A stretch of DNA of 64,000 nucleotides from Amphiplicatus metriothermophilus (GTDB taxonomy: Bacteria > Pseudomonadota > Alphaproteobacteria > Caulobacterales > Parvularculaceae). Every line of letters begins with the position of its first letter. Position 1 is the stretch's first letter. Both the position numbers and the translations under genes were made by a program. Under the pieces are notes generated by a model, which saw only the letters and a list, made by a program, of their open reading frames with translations, was not told the DNA's origin and did not search any database. The stretch is from the NCBI RefSeq assembly GCF_900199215.1, contig NZ_FZQA01000003.1:124001-188000 (forward strand), read 5' to 3'. Below are positions 25,477-34,590 of this stretch, in pieces.

Positions 25477-28400
25477 ATGTCATCAGTCAAAAGACCCGGC
25501 CTTTCACGCAGGGGATTGTTCGCAAACGCATCGGCCGTCGCCTTGCTGGCGGCCGGCGCCGTAGCGACGGGCGCCGCCGCCCAGGACGGCGCGGCGACGG
25601 GCGAGGGCGACGTCGTCATCGTCACCGGCACGCGGATCCAGGATCCGAATCTCGTCGCGGCGAGTCCGATCAACACGGTCGGGCAAGCGGAGATCTCGCG
25701 GCAGTTCACCCCGAATCTGGAGCGGGTGTTTCGCGATCTGCCGATCACCATTCCCGGCGACGGCGAAAACGTGAACAACGGAACCGAAGGCGCGGCGACC
25801 GTCGATCTGCGCGGTCTCGGGCCGGAGCGTTCGCTCGTTCTCATGGACGGCAAGCGCCTGGTACCCTTCAGCGAGAGCGGCACCGCCGACATCAACCAGA
25901 TTCCGCTCAACATGATCGAGCGCGTCGACATCATCACCGGCGGCGCCTCGGCGGTTTACGGCTCCGACGCCATGTCGGGGGCGATCAACTTCATCACGCG
26001 CAAGAATTTCGAGGGCGTGGAATTCGGCGCGATGTATTCGCTGACCGAGCAGGGCGACGGCGACACCTACGACATCAGCGCGCTGTTCGGCTCCAACCTT
26101 GGAGACGGGCGCGGCAACGTCACGGCCAGCGTCAACTACACCATGCGCAGCGGCGTGTTGCTGGGCGACCGCGACTTCGGGCTCGTCGGCGTCGACACCG
26201 CCACAGGCTCCGGCCGCGACGGGCAGATCGTTCCGGCGCCGGCGGAATGCGACGCGCCTGGTTCGGTCGCCGTGGGCGGTTCGACTACGGCGATTCCGGG
26301 CGCGCTGGACCTGCCCGGCGGCACGCTGCAGTTCCGCAACGACGGCACGCTCGGGCCGCGCTGCTCCGTCTTCAACTTCAATCCGTTCAACTACTATCAG
26401 ACGCCGCAGGAACGCTTCGGCCTGACGGCGATCGGCCATTATGAGCTGACGGATAATATCGAGGCCTATTTCCGCGGCACTTTCAACACGATCAACGTCC
26501 GCCAGCAGGTCGCGCCCTCCGGCGTGTTCGGCAATCGCTTCGACATTCCGCTGCAGAATCCGTTCCTGTCGGCCCAAGCCCGTCAGGCGATCATCGACAA
26601 CGTGAACAGCGTGCTGCCGCCGGCGCTGGGCGGCACGAACGCCGGAAGCACGGCGACGTTCGAAACCACGGGCGTGCTCGATCTGAACAACAACGGCGTT
26701 TTCGATCTGGATGACGCAATCAACGTTCCGGTGCGCCGGCGCACGCTTGAGCTGGGAACGCGCTCGGAGGATTACGACACCAGTTCGTTCCAGTTCGTCG
26801 TCGGCCTGCGCGGCCAGCTTCCCGCCCTCCTCGAAGGCTGGGACTACGACCTGTCTTTCCAGTACGGCGAAAACGAGCGCACGCGCTTCCGCGCCGGCTA
26901 CACCAACGTCGCCAATATCGCGACCGCGCTCAACACCGTCAGCGCGGACGAGTGCAGGACCCCGGACGGCGTCGTGACGCAGGGCTGCGTGCCGATCAAC
27001 ATCTTCGGCGGCTTCGGCTCGATCACGCCTGAAGCGGCGCAGTTCAACCAAGCGGTGGCGTTCCTGACGCAGGGCGCCACGCAGGCGGTCGTGCACGGCT
27101 CCGTCAGCGGCCCGGTCGACAATTTCGTTTCTCCATGGGCGCAGACGCCGCTCAATCTCGCCTTCGGCATGGAGTATCGGAAGGAGACCGGTTTCGTCGA
27201 GCCGGACGAATGCCTCAAGCTGCCGCCGGTAAGCTGCCAGGGCGGCGCGGGCGGCAACGTTCTGCCGATCAAGTCTGAATATCGGGCATTCGACGGGTTC
27301 GTCGAGGCGATCATGCCGGTCATTCAGAATCGTCCGATGTTCGAGGCGTTCACGATCGAAGCCGGTTATCGCTATTCCGATTTCGATCCGACAGAGGATA
27401 CGTCCTCCTGGAAAGCGGGCGTCAACTGGCAGGTCACGCCGAGCTTCCGCGTGCGCTATATGGAGCAGCAGGCCGTTCGCACGCCGAACATCGAGGAAAT
27501 CGGCTCGCCGATCGTTACCGGCCTCGACAACGCGACGTTCGATCCCTGTTCGTCCGGCAACCCGAATCCGATCACGCCGGAGCTGATCGCACGCTGCGAA
27601 GCGACCGGCGTTCCGGCTGGCCAAACCGGGCTCATCAACGACATCGTGGCCGGTCAGGTGAACCTCTTCACCGGCACGGACCCGAACAATCTGCCGGGCG
27701 CTGAGACGGCGCGCACGCGCACGGCCGGGATCGTCTGGCGGCCGGACATGTCGATCATCGGCGGAGCCGTGACGGCGACGACCCTCTCGGTCGATTATTA
27801 TCGCATCCGCATCGAGGATTACATCGATACGCTGAGCGGGGATGAGCTGTTCACCCTCTGCTATACGCTCGGGGATGAAGCGACCTGCAACGGCATCGTG
27901 CGCGATAACGCCGGTCTGATCACGTCGGCGGGCACGGGTCTGCCGGCTTTCTTCCAGAACCTGGATGTCTTCCAGGCTTCAGGCGTCGAGATCGGCCTTA
28001 ATACTGGTTACGACTTCGGCGACTGGGGGCAGCTCGATCTGACCTTCAACGCCAACCGTTATCTGTCGAACGAGTTTCAGTCGACGGACTTCTCCGCGCT
28101 TGTCGATTGCAACGGCGGCTACTCGACCTCGTGCGACCCCGTGCCGAAATTCCGGTCGGTTACGCGCCTCACCTGGTTCAACGGTCCGTATGACGTCTCC
28201 GTGCTGTGGCGGCGCATCGGGTCGATGGACTTCGTCGGCACGGAAGAACAAAAGGCCGACGTGTTCGACGCGTTCGAGCATATCGACGCTTTCAATTACT
28301 TCGACCTGTCTTTCGGGTGGAGCATCACCGAGTCGCTGCGGCTCGGCGGCGCGGTCAAGAACGTGACCAATCAGGACCCGCCGATCATCGGCAACGACAC

Positions 28401-28494
28401 CGGCTCCACATCGTTCAACTCGGGCAACACCTTCCCGAGCCTCTATGACGTGAACGGCCGGGTCTATTCCCTGAGCATCAAAGCCTCGTTCTGA
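25477..28494 (+). CDS. TonB-dependent receptor
   Basis: From ATG 25477 the product is 1005 residues; the frame is open from 25402 but the extension lacks signal-peptide features, and AAGG precedes the internal ATG. The signal sequence has SRRGLFANASAVALLAAGAV, with a twin-arginine-like pair. A TonB-box-like stretch GDVVIVTGTRIQDPNLVAAS follows. The plug shows VDLRGLGPERSLVLMDGKRL, MIERVDIITGGASAVYGSDA and GAINFITRKNFEGVEFG. The barrel ends YSLSIKASF with terminal Phe. It lacks an STN domain, so it is a transport-only receptor, perhaps controlled by the divergent ECF sigma factor. The ligand is unknown. Confidence 0.93.
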   Translation: MSSVKRPGLSRRGLFANASAVALLAAGAVATGAAAQDGAATGEGDVVIVTGTRIQDPNLVAASPINTVGQAEISRQFTPNLERVFRDLPITIPGDGENVNNGTEGAATVDLRGLGPERSLVLMDGKRLVPFSESGTADINQIPLNMIERVDIITGGASAVYGSDAMSGAINFITRKNFEGVEFGAMYSLTEQGDGDTYDISALFGSNLGDGRGNVTASVNYTMRSGVLLGDRDFGLVGVDTATGSGRDGQIVPAPAECDAPGSVAVGGSTTAIPGALDLPGGTLQFRNDGTLGPRCSVFNFNPFNYYQTPQERFGLTAIGHYELTDNIEAYFRGTFNTINVRQQVAPSGVFGNRFDIPLQNPFLSAQARQAIIDNVNSVLPPALGGTNAGSTATFETTGVLDLNNNGVFDLDDAINVPVRRRTLELGTRSEDYDTSSFQFVVGLRGQLPALLEGWDYDLSFQYGENERTRFRAGYTNVANIATALNTVSADECRTPDGVVTQGCVPINIFGGFGSITPEAAQFNQAVAFLTQGATQAVVHGSVSGPVDNFVSPWAQTPLNLAFGMEYRKETGFVEPDECLKLPPVSCQGGAGGNVLPIKSEYRAFDGFVEAIMPVIQNRPMFEAFTIEAGYRYSDFDPTEDTSSWKAGVNWQVTPSFRVRYMEQQAVRTPNIEEIGSPIVTGLDNATFDPCSSGNPNPITPELIARCEATGVPAGQTGLINDIVAGQVNLFTGTDPNNLPGAETARTRTAGIVWRPDMSIIGGAVTATTLSVDYYRIRIEDYIDTLSGDELFTLCYTLGDEATCNGIVRDNAGLITSAGTGLPAFFQNLDVFQASGVEIGLNTGYDFGDWGQLDLTFNANRYLSNEFQSTDFSALVDCNGGYSTSCDPVPKFRSVTRLTWFNGPYDVSVLWRRIGSMDFVGTEEQKADVFDAFEHIDAFNYFDLSFGWSITESLRLGGAVKNVTNQDPPIIGNDTGSTSFNSGNTFPSLYDVNGRVYSLSIKASF

Positions 28495-28518
28495 TATCCG
28501 GGAACGAGACGGTTGCCG

Positions 28519-28545
28519 GCGGCGGCCTTCGGGCCGCCGCTTTTT
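28519..28545 (+). terminator. Rho-independent terminator after the TonB receptor
   Basis: GCGGCGGC and GCCGCCGC form an 8-bp stem around CTTCGG, immediately followed by TTTTTC. It lies 25 bases after the receptor stop codon. The structure and U-run are canonical. Confidence 0.85.
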
Positions 28546-28580
28546 CAAGCAAAACGCATAAAGCGCGGCAGGACCGGCGT

Positions 28581-29102
28581 CTATTTGAGGCGCTCCACAA
28601 GCACGGATCGCTTCAACGCGCGGATCTCCAGCCGATAGCCGCTCAGAACGCCTTTCGAGACGGACACGGAATAGGCTTTTTTGCGCGACAGCCGCAGCGC
28701 ATTCGAATCCGCCTGCTTCTGCCGCCAGATCTGGCCGTTGTCGAGGAAGAAGACGATGTCGCCGTTGCGGTTGACGGCGAAGTCCTCGAGCCGCGCTTCG
28801 ATGGTCTCTTTCTCCGCGTCCTGCCCGCCGCCGGGTTCTCTGTTGCGGGCGAGGACCTGCTCCGCGCCGAGGACGGTCGGCGCGTCATCGGGTGCTGCCG
28901 CCGCCTCGAGGCCGAGCGCCTGGGCGAGCGCGGCTTCGAGGCAAGCGATGCGCGCCTGATCGGACGCCGCGGCCGTCCGGCAATGCTCGATGGGATTGTC
29001 GGTCTGCGCGGCCGCGCCTGCCGCCGCCGCGAGCAGCGACGCGCCTGCGGCCGCCGGAAGTCCGGCGAGACGGCGACGGCGAAAACGGCGAATGTCGCTC
29101 AT
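28581..29102 (-). CDS. secreted protein of unknown function
   Basis: A 173-residue protein with a basic N-terminus and a signal peptide (about 1-33, ending AAGAAAQ). The mature part has a short Cys pair, EHCRTAAASDQARIACLEAA, likely a disulfide-bonded helical hairpin. The C-terminal half has FAVNRNGDIVFFLDNGQIWR and KAYSVSVSKGVLSGYRLEIR, a small beta-domain seen in many alphaproteobacterial secreted proteins. No enzymatic motif is visible. It is convergent with the TonB receptor gene and downstream of the flippase gene. Confidence 0.75.
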   Translation of the reverse strand: MSDIRRFRRRRLAGLPAAAGASLLAAAAGAAAQTDNPIEHCRTAAASDQARIACLEAALAQALGLEAAAAPDDAPTVLGAEQVLARNREPGGGQDAEKETIEARLEDFAVNRNGDIVFFLDNGQIWRQKQADSNALRLSRKKAYSVSVSKGVLSGYRLEIRALKRSVLVERLK

Positions 29103-29177
29103 GGCGCGCTCCTTCCCATTTCGCGCGCAGCATACGTCATCAGATCGCGCTGCGCTAGCGCGCCCGCCGCATACGGA

Positions 29178-30512
29178 TCATCCGGCGCGTCTGAGCGCGG
29201 CGGCGTAGGCCGCGATCAGGACGACCCAGCCCGCTATGATCGCCGTCGGCGCGCCGGCCGGGCCGACCGCGGGCAGCGCAAGAAGCAAAAGGAGGATGGT
29301 CAGGCTCGCCGACGCCGCTTGCGCGGCGAGCGCATAGCCGGCCCGTCCCAGCGCCATCACGCCCGATTCCAGCACCACCGACGCAATCCGAAGCAGCTGG
29401 GCGAGCGCCATCAGTCCGACGAGAAGGCCTGCCGGCGCGAAGGTCGGTCCGCCCACCAGCCGCGCCAGCGGCTCGCCGAAGAAGCAATAGGCGAGCGCGA
29501 TGGGCGCGGCGATCGCCGCCGCGGTGAGGACCGAGCGCTGCGCCACTTTGCGCATGGCGCGCGCGCCCTGCGCGGCGGCGATCTTCGACAGCTCGGGAAA
29601 GGTCGCGTGATTGAGCATGTTGGTCGGATGCGCGATCAGGTTCGAAAGATTGATCGCGATCTGAAGAAAGCCGGAGGCCGCGCTGCCGAGAATGCCGCCG
29701 GTCAGCGCCAGCGGCAGATGGCTGCGCGCAAGCTCGATCGTGCTGACGATGTTGGTCTTCACCATGAAGGGCAGCCATGCCCTGTCGGCGCGCTCGCCGG
29801 GCGCCCGATGCGCAGCGGGAAGAAGCCCGCGTCGGGCGAGCTCCCGCCAGCCGAACAGCCAGAAGCTCGCCCCGTCCAGCAACACGCCCGCGATCCACAC
29901 GGCGAGGAAGCCTTCGAGCCCGCCGCCGGCGATCCACAGCGCGACCGCGCCGACGAAGCGCACGCCCGGCATCAAGATCTGCTGCCAGCCGAGCAGGCGG
30001 AACCGGTCGAACAGCCGCAGCACGCCCGTCGGCGTCGCCGAGATCAGAAACGGCGTGACGAAACAGTAGACGTACACATAAGGCATCACCGCGTCCGGCC
30101 AGTCGAAAAACGCCGCAGCCGGACGGGCGAGCGCCAGCGCGAGAAGGATCGCCGCCCCCGCGCTCAAAAGGTCCAACTTGACGGCGAAGCGCACCAGCGT
30201 GCGGAAACGGTCCGGCTCGTCGCCGGCGATCATCGGCGCGCCGAAACGGATGACCGCCTGCCAGGACTGGAAGCGCGCCACCCCGGCGATGATCATGGCG
30301 TAGGCGTGGGCGAGCACCAGATAGCCCATGTCGGTCGGGCCCAGCGTGCGCGCGGCGATGGCGAGATAGGCGAGGCTCAGAACCCCGCCGGCGGCCTTGC
30401 CGCTGACGAGCGCCCCGGCGTTTTTGAAGATGCGGCGCGCGGACTGGCGCGCGCTCGGTCCCTTCGCCGGGGCGGGCGTCGAAGCAGGGTCTTCGGCGGC
30501 GGTCTGGTCCAT
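29178..30512 (-). CDS. polysaccharide/lipid flippase (Wzx, MOP superfamily)
   Basis: From ATG 30512 the product is 444 residues with about 12-14 hydrophobic helices. The open frame extends to 30830, but that part is Arg/Pro-rich and lacks membrane character. Family traits are the N-terminal KNAGALVSGKAAGGVLSLAY, AARTLGPTDMGYLVLAHAYA (flippase helix 2), and periplasmic loop-helix repeats with LNHATFPELSKIAAAQGARA. Wzx proteins flip undecaprenyl-linked or other lipid-linked saccharides across the inner membrane. Its location at the edge of the lipid island suggests it may flip a product made there, but no glycosyltransferase or Wzy neighbours are present. Confidence 0.85.
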   Translation of the reverse strand: MDQTAAEDPASTPAPAKGPSARQSARRIFKNAGALVSGKAAGGVLSLAYLAIAARTLGPTDMGYLVLAHAYAMIIAGVARFQSWQAVIRFGAPMIAGDEPDRFRTLVRFAVKLDLLSAGAAILLALALARPAAAFFDWPDAVMPYVYVYCFVTPFLISATPTGVLRLFDRFRLLGWQQILMPGVRFVGAVALWIAGGGLEGFLAVWIAGVLLDGASFWLFGWRELARRGLLPAAHRAPGERADRAWLPFMVKTNIVSTIELARSHLPLALTGGILGSAASGFLQIAINLSNLIAHPTNMLNHATFPELSKIAAAQGARAMRKVAQRSVLTAAAIAAPIALAYCFFGEPLARLVGGPTFAPAGLLVGLMALAQLLRIASVVLESGVMALGRAGYALAAQAASASLTILLLLLALPAVGPAGAPTAIIAGWVVLIAAYAAALRRAG

Positions 30513-30774
30513 CGGAGAAGACGGGTTGATAAAGCGGATCACGTATACGTTCGCGTCCGTGAATAGACGCAATCGCGCGCGGCCTCTATAAGCATGACGG
30601 ATTGCGACGCATCTTTTCTCCAAGGGGGGTCTTGGAGGGGGCGTCGTTCGCGCGTCAATCGAACCCTGCCCTTTGGGCTGCGGCGCGGCCGGGCGCGATC
30701 TTGAGGGAGCCGAATCCGGGGCGCCGGCGGGGAACTCCCGCAGGTCCGGCGCCGGAGCGACGAGGGTTGAGACG

Positions 30775-31527
30775 ATGAAAGCGATCATTCTGAGCGCCGG
30801 GCAGGGTTCGCGCCTGCTGCCGCTGACCAACGACCGGCCGAAATGCCTCTTGCCGGTCGGCGCGCGCGCGACGGCCCTGCAATGGCAGATCGAGGCGCTT
30901 GATCACGTCGGGGCGGTCAGCGAGATCGTCGTCGTCACCGGCTTCAAGTCCGACATGGTCGACGCGGCCATCGCCGGCATGACGTCCGTGTCGACGCCGG
31001 TGCGCACCGTTTTCAATCCTTTTTTCAAGCTCGCGGACAATCTCGCCTCATGCTGGATGGCGCGCGCGCATATGGACGGCGACTTTTTGATCGTCAACGG
31101 CGATTCCCTGTTCGAATTCGCGGTGCTCGCCCGCGTGATGGAGAATGACGAAGCGCCGATCAGCCTGACCATCAACCGCAAGACCGCCTATGACAGCGAC
31201 GACATGAAAGTCTCGCTCAAAAACGGGCGTGTCGCGGCGGTGGGAAAGTCGCTGTTGCCGAGCGAAACCGACGCGGAATCGATCGGCCTCGTGGCCTTCC
31301 GCGGCGAGGGCGGGACGCTGTTCCGCCGCGCCGTGGAGGAAAGCATGCGCGACGGCTCGGGCCTCGGCGCGTGGTATCTTCAGGTGATTGACCGGCTGGC
31401 GCGGGCCGGCCATGTGGGCGCGACGGACATCGGCTCTCTCGGCTGGTGCGAGATCGATTTTCCCGATGATCTCGAAGCCGCGCGCCGGCTCGTGGCGGGC
31501 TGGGAGCGGCTGCGCGTCGTCGCGTGA
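30775..31527 (+). CDS. sugar/alcohol-phosphate nucleotidyltransferase
   Basis: From ATG 30775 the product is 250 residues. The NTP-transferase signature is complete: MKAIILSAGQGSRLLPLTND followed by RPKCLLPVG, with GxGxR for triphosphate binding and the Lys for substrate. The metal-binding Asp is in FLIVNGDSLFE. Near the end is GWCEIDFPDDLEAARRL, typical of the phosphocholine or alditol cytidylyltransferase-like group. The probable reaction is NTP plus an alcohol- or sugar-phosphate to an NDP-activated donor. It is divergent from the flippase and convergent with the MobA-like gene (3-base gap). The frame extends upstream to 30673 without similarity. Confidence 0.85.
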   Translation: MKAIILSAGQGSRLLPLTNDRPKCLLPVGARATALQWQIEALDHVGAVSEIVVVTGFKSDMVDAAIAGMTSVSTPVRTVFNPFFKLADNLASCWMARAHMDGDFLIVNGDSLFEFAVLARVMENDEAPISLTINRKTAYDSDDMKVSLKNGRVAAVGKSLLPSETDAESIGLVAFRGEGGTLFRRAVEESMRDGSGLGAWYLQVIDRLARAGHVGATDIGSLGWCEIDFPDDLEAARRLVAGWERLRVVA

Positions 31528-31530
31528 GGC

Positions 31531-32334
31531 TCATTCGCGCGCGCGGCGAGCGAAAATCCTCCGTACAAGGTCCAGGTCGGCAGGCTTGTCGACGTCGATG
31601 GCGGCTTCGGCGACGCTCAAGGGAACGAGCGCGGCCCTCACTCCCGTGCGTGCTTCGATCATGGCGAGCGCGCGTTCTTTCGTCAGCAGTCCGGCGAGAT
31701 AGAGAAGGCCGGCGCCAGGTCCGATGATGCGCGCCATGCGGGCGGGGTTCTTACGCTCGGCCTCGATGCGCCGCCAGAAGGCGACGAGCGGGCGGGCCCG
31801 CGCCCCTCTGAACCAGAAAAGATTGGCGCCGGAAAAAGAGAAATTCCTTAGACGTACGAATGTACGCGGCGCGCCGGGATAGGCAGCCTCCATCGTCTCG
31901 CGCGTCACGCAGGCCGCCGCCGCGTCGACGCTATCCCGGCGGGCGCCGGCGAGGAATTCTTCGATCATCGCCGGCGTCAGCAGCGGGTGATCGCTCGCGG
32001 CCAGCAGCAGCTCCGCGTCGGGCGCGCTCGCATCGAGCGCGGCCAGCGCGCTGGCGGCCGGGGAGTCTTCCGCCGGCAGATGGCGGATGCGCGCGGCGAG
32101 GCCGGCGTCGAGTCGCGCGGCGAGCTGCGCGCGCACGTCGTCGGGCGCGGCGAGAAGGATTTCCTCAAGGCCTGGCGTAGCGGCGAGGCTTTCGAGCACC
32201 CGCACGATCATCGGCTTGCCGGCGATGTCGATGAACGCCTTATGCGCGCCCCCGGCGGCCTCAGCGAGCGGATCGTCGCCGCGACGCCGCCCGGCGAGGA
32301 CAAGCGCGTTGAGGGGCCTGGCGCGCCCTTTCAT
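31531..32334 (-). CDS. MobA-like NTP transferase
   Basis: From ATG 32334 the product is 267 residues. The ATG overlaps the stop of lptG (ATGA), which decides the start. The N-terminal nucleotide loop is degenerate: LVLAGRRRGDDPLAEAAGG instead of GGxGxR, yet HKAFIDIAGKPMIVRVLESL and LLAASDHPLLTPAMIEEFLA keep the usual Lys and the Asp of the active site. The end reads IDVDKPADLDLVRRI, typical of IspD/MobA-like nucleotidyltransferases. It is the last gene of the metallophosphatase-HIT-lptF-lptG operon, so it probably serves an envelope-lipid pathway rather than molybdopterin. Confidence 0.83.
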   Translation of the reverse strand: MKGRARPLNALVLAGRRRGDDPLAEAAGGAHKAFIDIAGKPMIVRVLESLAATPGLEEILLAAPDDVRAQLAARLDAGLAARIRHLPAEDSPAASALAALDASAPDAELLLAASDHPLLTPAMIEEFLAGARRDSVDAAAACVTRETMEAAYPGAPRTFVRLRNFSFSGANLFWFRGARARPLVAFWRRIEAERKNPARMARIIGPGAGLLYLAGLLTKERALAMIEARTGVRAALVPLSVAEAAIDVDKPADLDLVRRIFARRARE

Positions 32335-33428
32335 GCAGCGCGCTCCCTTCTGTGAAGCGCGATCAGCGCGAGCGGGCCCGCCAAGGCGAGCGCCCCCCAT
32401 GCGCCCAGCCAGGCCGACAGGCTGCCGGCGGCGGCGAAACTCGACAGCAACCGGTCGAGGACCAGAAACGCGGCGGCTGCGGCGAAGAGCGCCGCGGATT
32501 CGCGCATGAGATCGTTGCGTCTATTATGCGTATAAAGAATATTCGCGGCGAGGAGCAACATGATCGCCGAGAAAGCGCCTTCGGCCAGGCGATGCTGCGC
32601 GAGCGTGCGATAGATCGACTCGTCTATGACGCTGTTCGTGGCGTCAAGCGCTTGCGCCCACAGTTTCGGCGTGGCGAGTTGGGCGGGGGGCGCCTTGGCG
32701 AGCAGGAAGCGTTCGAAAGCGGGCAGATCATCGATAAGAAGCGCGTCCGTCGAGCGCTCCTCTAGCGGCGCGTCGCGCGGCACGAGGAAATGACGGGCGG
32801 TCTCGAGCCGCCATGCCGTTCCGCGCCGGTTCCCGTCTGCGGCGCGCGCCTTTTGCGCCCACACGACCTCGCGGATGGCCCCTGTTTCGTCCAGGCGCAG
32901 GATGAGCGGATCGGAAAGAGCCTTCTCTGCCGCGTCGACCGCGCGCGCGCGGATCACCACGTCGTCGCGCATGATCCAGGCGTCGTCTCCAAAAGAGGGG
33001 CCGAAGGCGCGGGTTTCTTCTACGGCGTCGTTGCGCATCGCGAGCGCGCGCTCGGCCGCCGGCGCGGCGAATCCGTTGAGCGCGAGATGAACCGCCGCGA
33101 GAGCGAGCGCGAAGAGCGCAAAGGGCCGCGCCAGCCCGGCGATGCTGAGGCCCGCGGCCCGCAGGACAACGAATTCGCTGCGCCGCGCGATCGCCAGGAA
33201 CGCCGCCCCCGCGCCGATGAAAACGGCGAAGGGAAACAGAAAGGCCGCGACCGTCGGGGCGCGCAGGGCAGCATAGCTCAGGATGGCGTCGAGCCCGCCG
33301 CCGCCAGCGACCGCCGCCTCGGCGTTCTTCATCAGATCGAAAATCGAAAACAGCGCGACGCCCGCGGCGAGCGTCAGAAACACGCTTCGGCCGAGATGCG
33401 CGAGCAGATGGCGTTCGATGGTCCGCAT
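32331..33428 (-). CDS. lptG: LptF/LptG family permease (second of the pair)
   Basis: A 365-residue YjgP/YjgQ-type protein. It begins MRTIERHLLAHLGRSVFLTL, the usual amphipathic start, with six predicted helices: three before and three after a periplasmic jellyroll domain (about 130-260, with DDVVIRARAVDAAEKALSDP). LptF and LptG form the membrane part of the LptB2FG ABC exporter for lipopolysaccharide. Assignment to G is from its position after lptF. The ATG at 33428 lies 4 bases after the lptF stop; the open frame upstream belongs to lptF. Overlap with the NTase gene is 4 bases. Confidence 0.85.
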   Translation of the reverse strand: MRTIERHLLAHLGRSVFLTLAAGVALFSIFDLMKNAEAAVAGGGGLDAILSYAALRAPTVAAFLFPFAVFIGAGAAFLAIARRSEFVVLRAAGLSIAGLARPFALFALALAAVHLALNGFAAPAAERALAMRNDAVEETRAFGPSFGDDAWIMRDDVVIRARAVDAAEKALSDPLILRLDETGAIREVVWAQKARAADGNRRGTAWRLETARHFLVPRDAPLEERSTDALLIDDLPAFERFLLAKAPPAQLATPKLWAQALDATNSVIDESIYRTLAQHRLAEGAFSAIMLLLAANILYTHNRRNDLMRESAALFAAAAAFLVLDRLLSSFAAAGSLSAWLGAWGALALAGPLALIALHRRERAA

Positions 33429-33432
33429 GGGG

Positions 33433-34590
33433 TCAGGCGCTCCGCATGGGAAGCGGCTTGAATGCCGCTCTGACGTCTGCAGTCGATAAGCGCGGCCGCA
33501 CGCTCTGATTGAAGCAAACCCGGTAAATGACAAGGGCGAGGGTGAGGAACGCGAACGGCGCGGCGAGCAAGATCGCGGGCGGTCCGAAATGCTTCGTCTC
33601 CAGCAGATTTTCGGTCGCCTCCAACGAGAAATGGAAGGCGAGGAGGATCGCCGTGGCCACGATGACGCGCGCCTGAGGGCTGCGACGCGGCGGGGCGAGC
33701 GCGGCGGCGAGCGCGACGAAGGGCAGCGCGAAAAGACCGACCGCGCGGGCGAGACGGCCGAAGGCTTCAGTCTCGGCGTCATGGGGCGCGATTCCGGCGA
33801 ATGCGCGCGGCTTGCGCAAAAGCTCCGTAAGCGTCAGTTCGCGTACGTCTGCGCCGCGCGGGCGGAATGCTTCCTCGTCGCGCAACACAGGATAGGCGAA
33901 GTCGGTGAAGTTCACGATGTCCGGCCCGCCCGATGCGCGCCAGTCGGCGATGATGCGCCCGTTCCGGAAGGCGGCGACCGGCGGGCGCCCGGGGGAGCCT
34001 TCGCGCACGGCGCCGCTTTCCGCCTCGAGAATGAGCTGGCGGCCGCGGCGCTCGATGACGGCGATCGGGCGCTCCATGACAAGCCCGGTCTTCGACCACG
34101 ACGGAACGATGAAGCTCGCGTCGCCATAGCGCCACAGCGCCGGGCGGGTCTCGGCGATGGCGACGATGGAGGCGTTTTCAAGTTCCGCGACGAGCGAGCG
34201 GAACTGATAGCGGGCATGGGGATTCAGGAACCCGCTCGTCAGCACCATGACGATCGCGACCGGCGCGGCTGCGGCCGCGGCGAGTCCGGCGATCGCGTTG
34301 GGCGACACGCCCCATGACATCAGGGCGGCCAGTTCGCTGTTTTCTCTCAGCGCCAGAAGCGTGAGCAGCAGCCCAATGAAAAACGCCGCCGGCGCGGCCA
34401 GCGTCAGATAATGCGGGGTCAGGGCGAGAAGCATCTGACCGAGAATGAGCGGATCGCTGCGATAGCTTGAGAAAAGCTCGATCAGCCTCAACAGCCGCTC
34501 GAGCAGCAAAAGACCGGTGATGACGGCGAGCGCGCCGAAGAACCGCCCTGCGAAGAGCGTCAGGAGATAGAGCCGCGCGGTCCTAGACAT
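33433..34590 (-). CDS. lptF: LptF/LptG family permease (first of the pair)
   Basis: A 385-residue membrane protein. It has ARLYLLTLFAGRFFGALAVI, ITGLLLLERLLRLIELFSSY and then LAAPAAFFIGLLLTLLALRE with ENSELAALMSWGVSPNAIAG, the cytoplasmic coupling helix that contacts the ATPase LptB. A periplasmic beta-jellyroll (about 130-270) and three C-terminal helices follow. The classical alphaproteobacterial location beside lptD and surA is not seen here; instead the pair sits with HIT and nucleotidyltransferase genes, which raises the possibility of a specialised paralogue. The start ATG overlaps the end of the HIT gene by 8 bases. Confidence 0.87.
   Translation of the reverse strand: MSRTARLYLLTLFAGRFFGALAVITGLLLLERLLRLIELFSSYRSDPLILGQMLLALTPHYLTLAAPAAFFIGLLLTLLALRENSELAALMSWGVSPNAIAGLAAAAAAPVAIVMVLTSGFLNPHARYQFRSLVAELENASIVAIAETRPALWRYGDASFIVPSWSKTGLVMERPIAVIERRGRQLILEAESGAVREGSPGRPPVAAFRNGRIIADWRASGGPDIVNFTDFAYPVLRDEEAFRPRGADVRELTLTELLRKPRAFAGIAPHDAETEAFGRLARAVGLFALPFVALAAALAPPRRSPQARVIVATAILLAFHFSLEATENLLETKHFGPPAILLAAPFAFLTLALVIYRVCFNQSVRPRLSTADVRAAFKPLPMRSA

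Noticed and set aside
25504-27624. Open frame of about 700 codons opposite the TonB receptor
   Set aside because: Antisense shadow with no domain; the plus-strand receptor has plug and barrel signatures.
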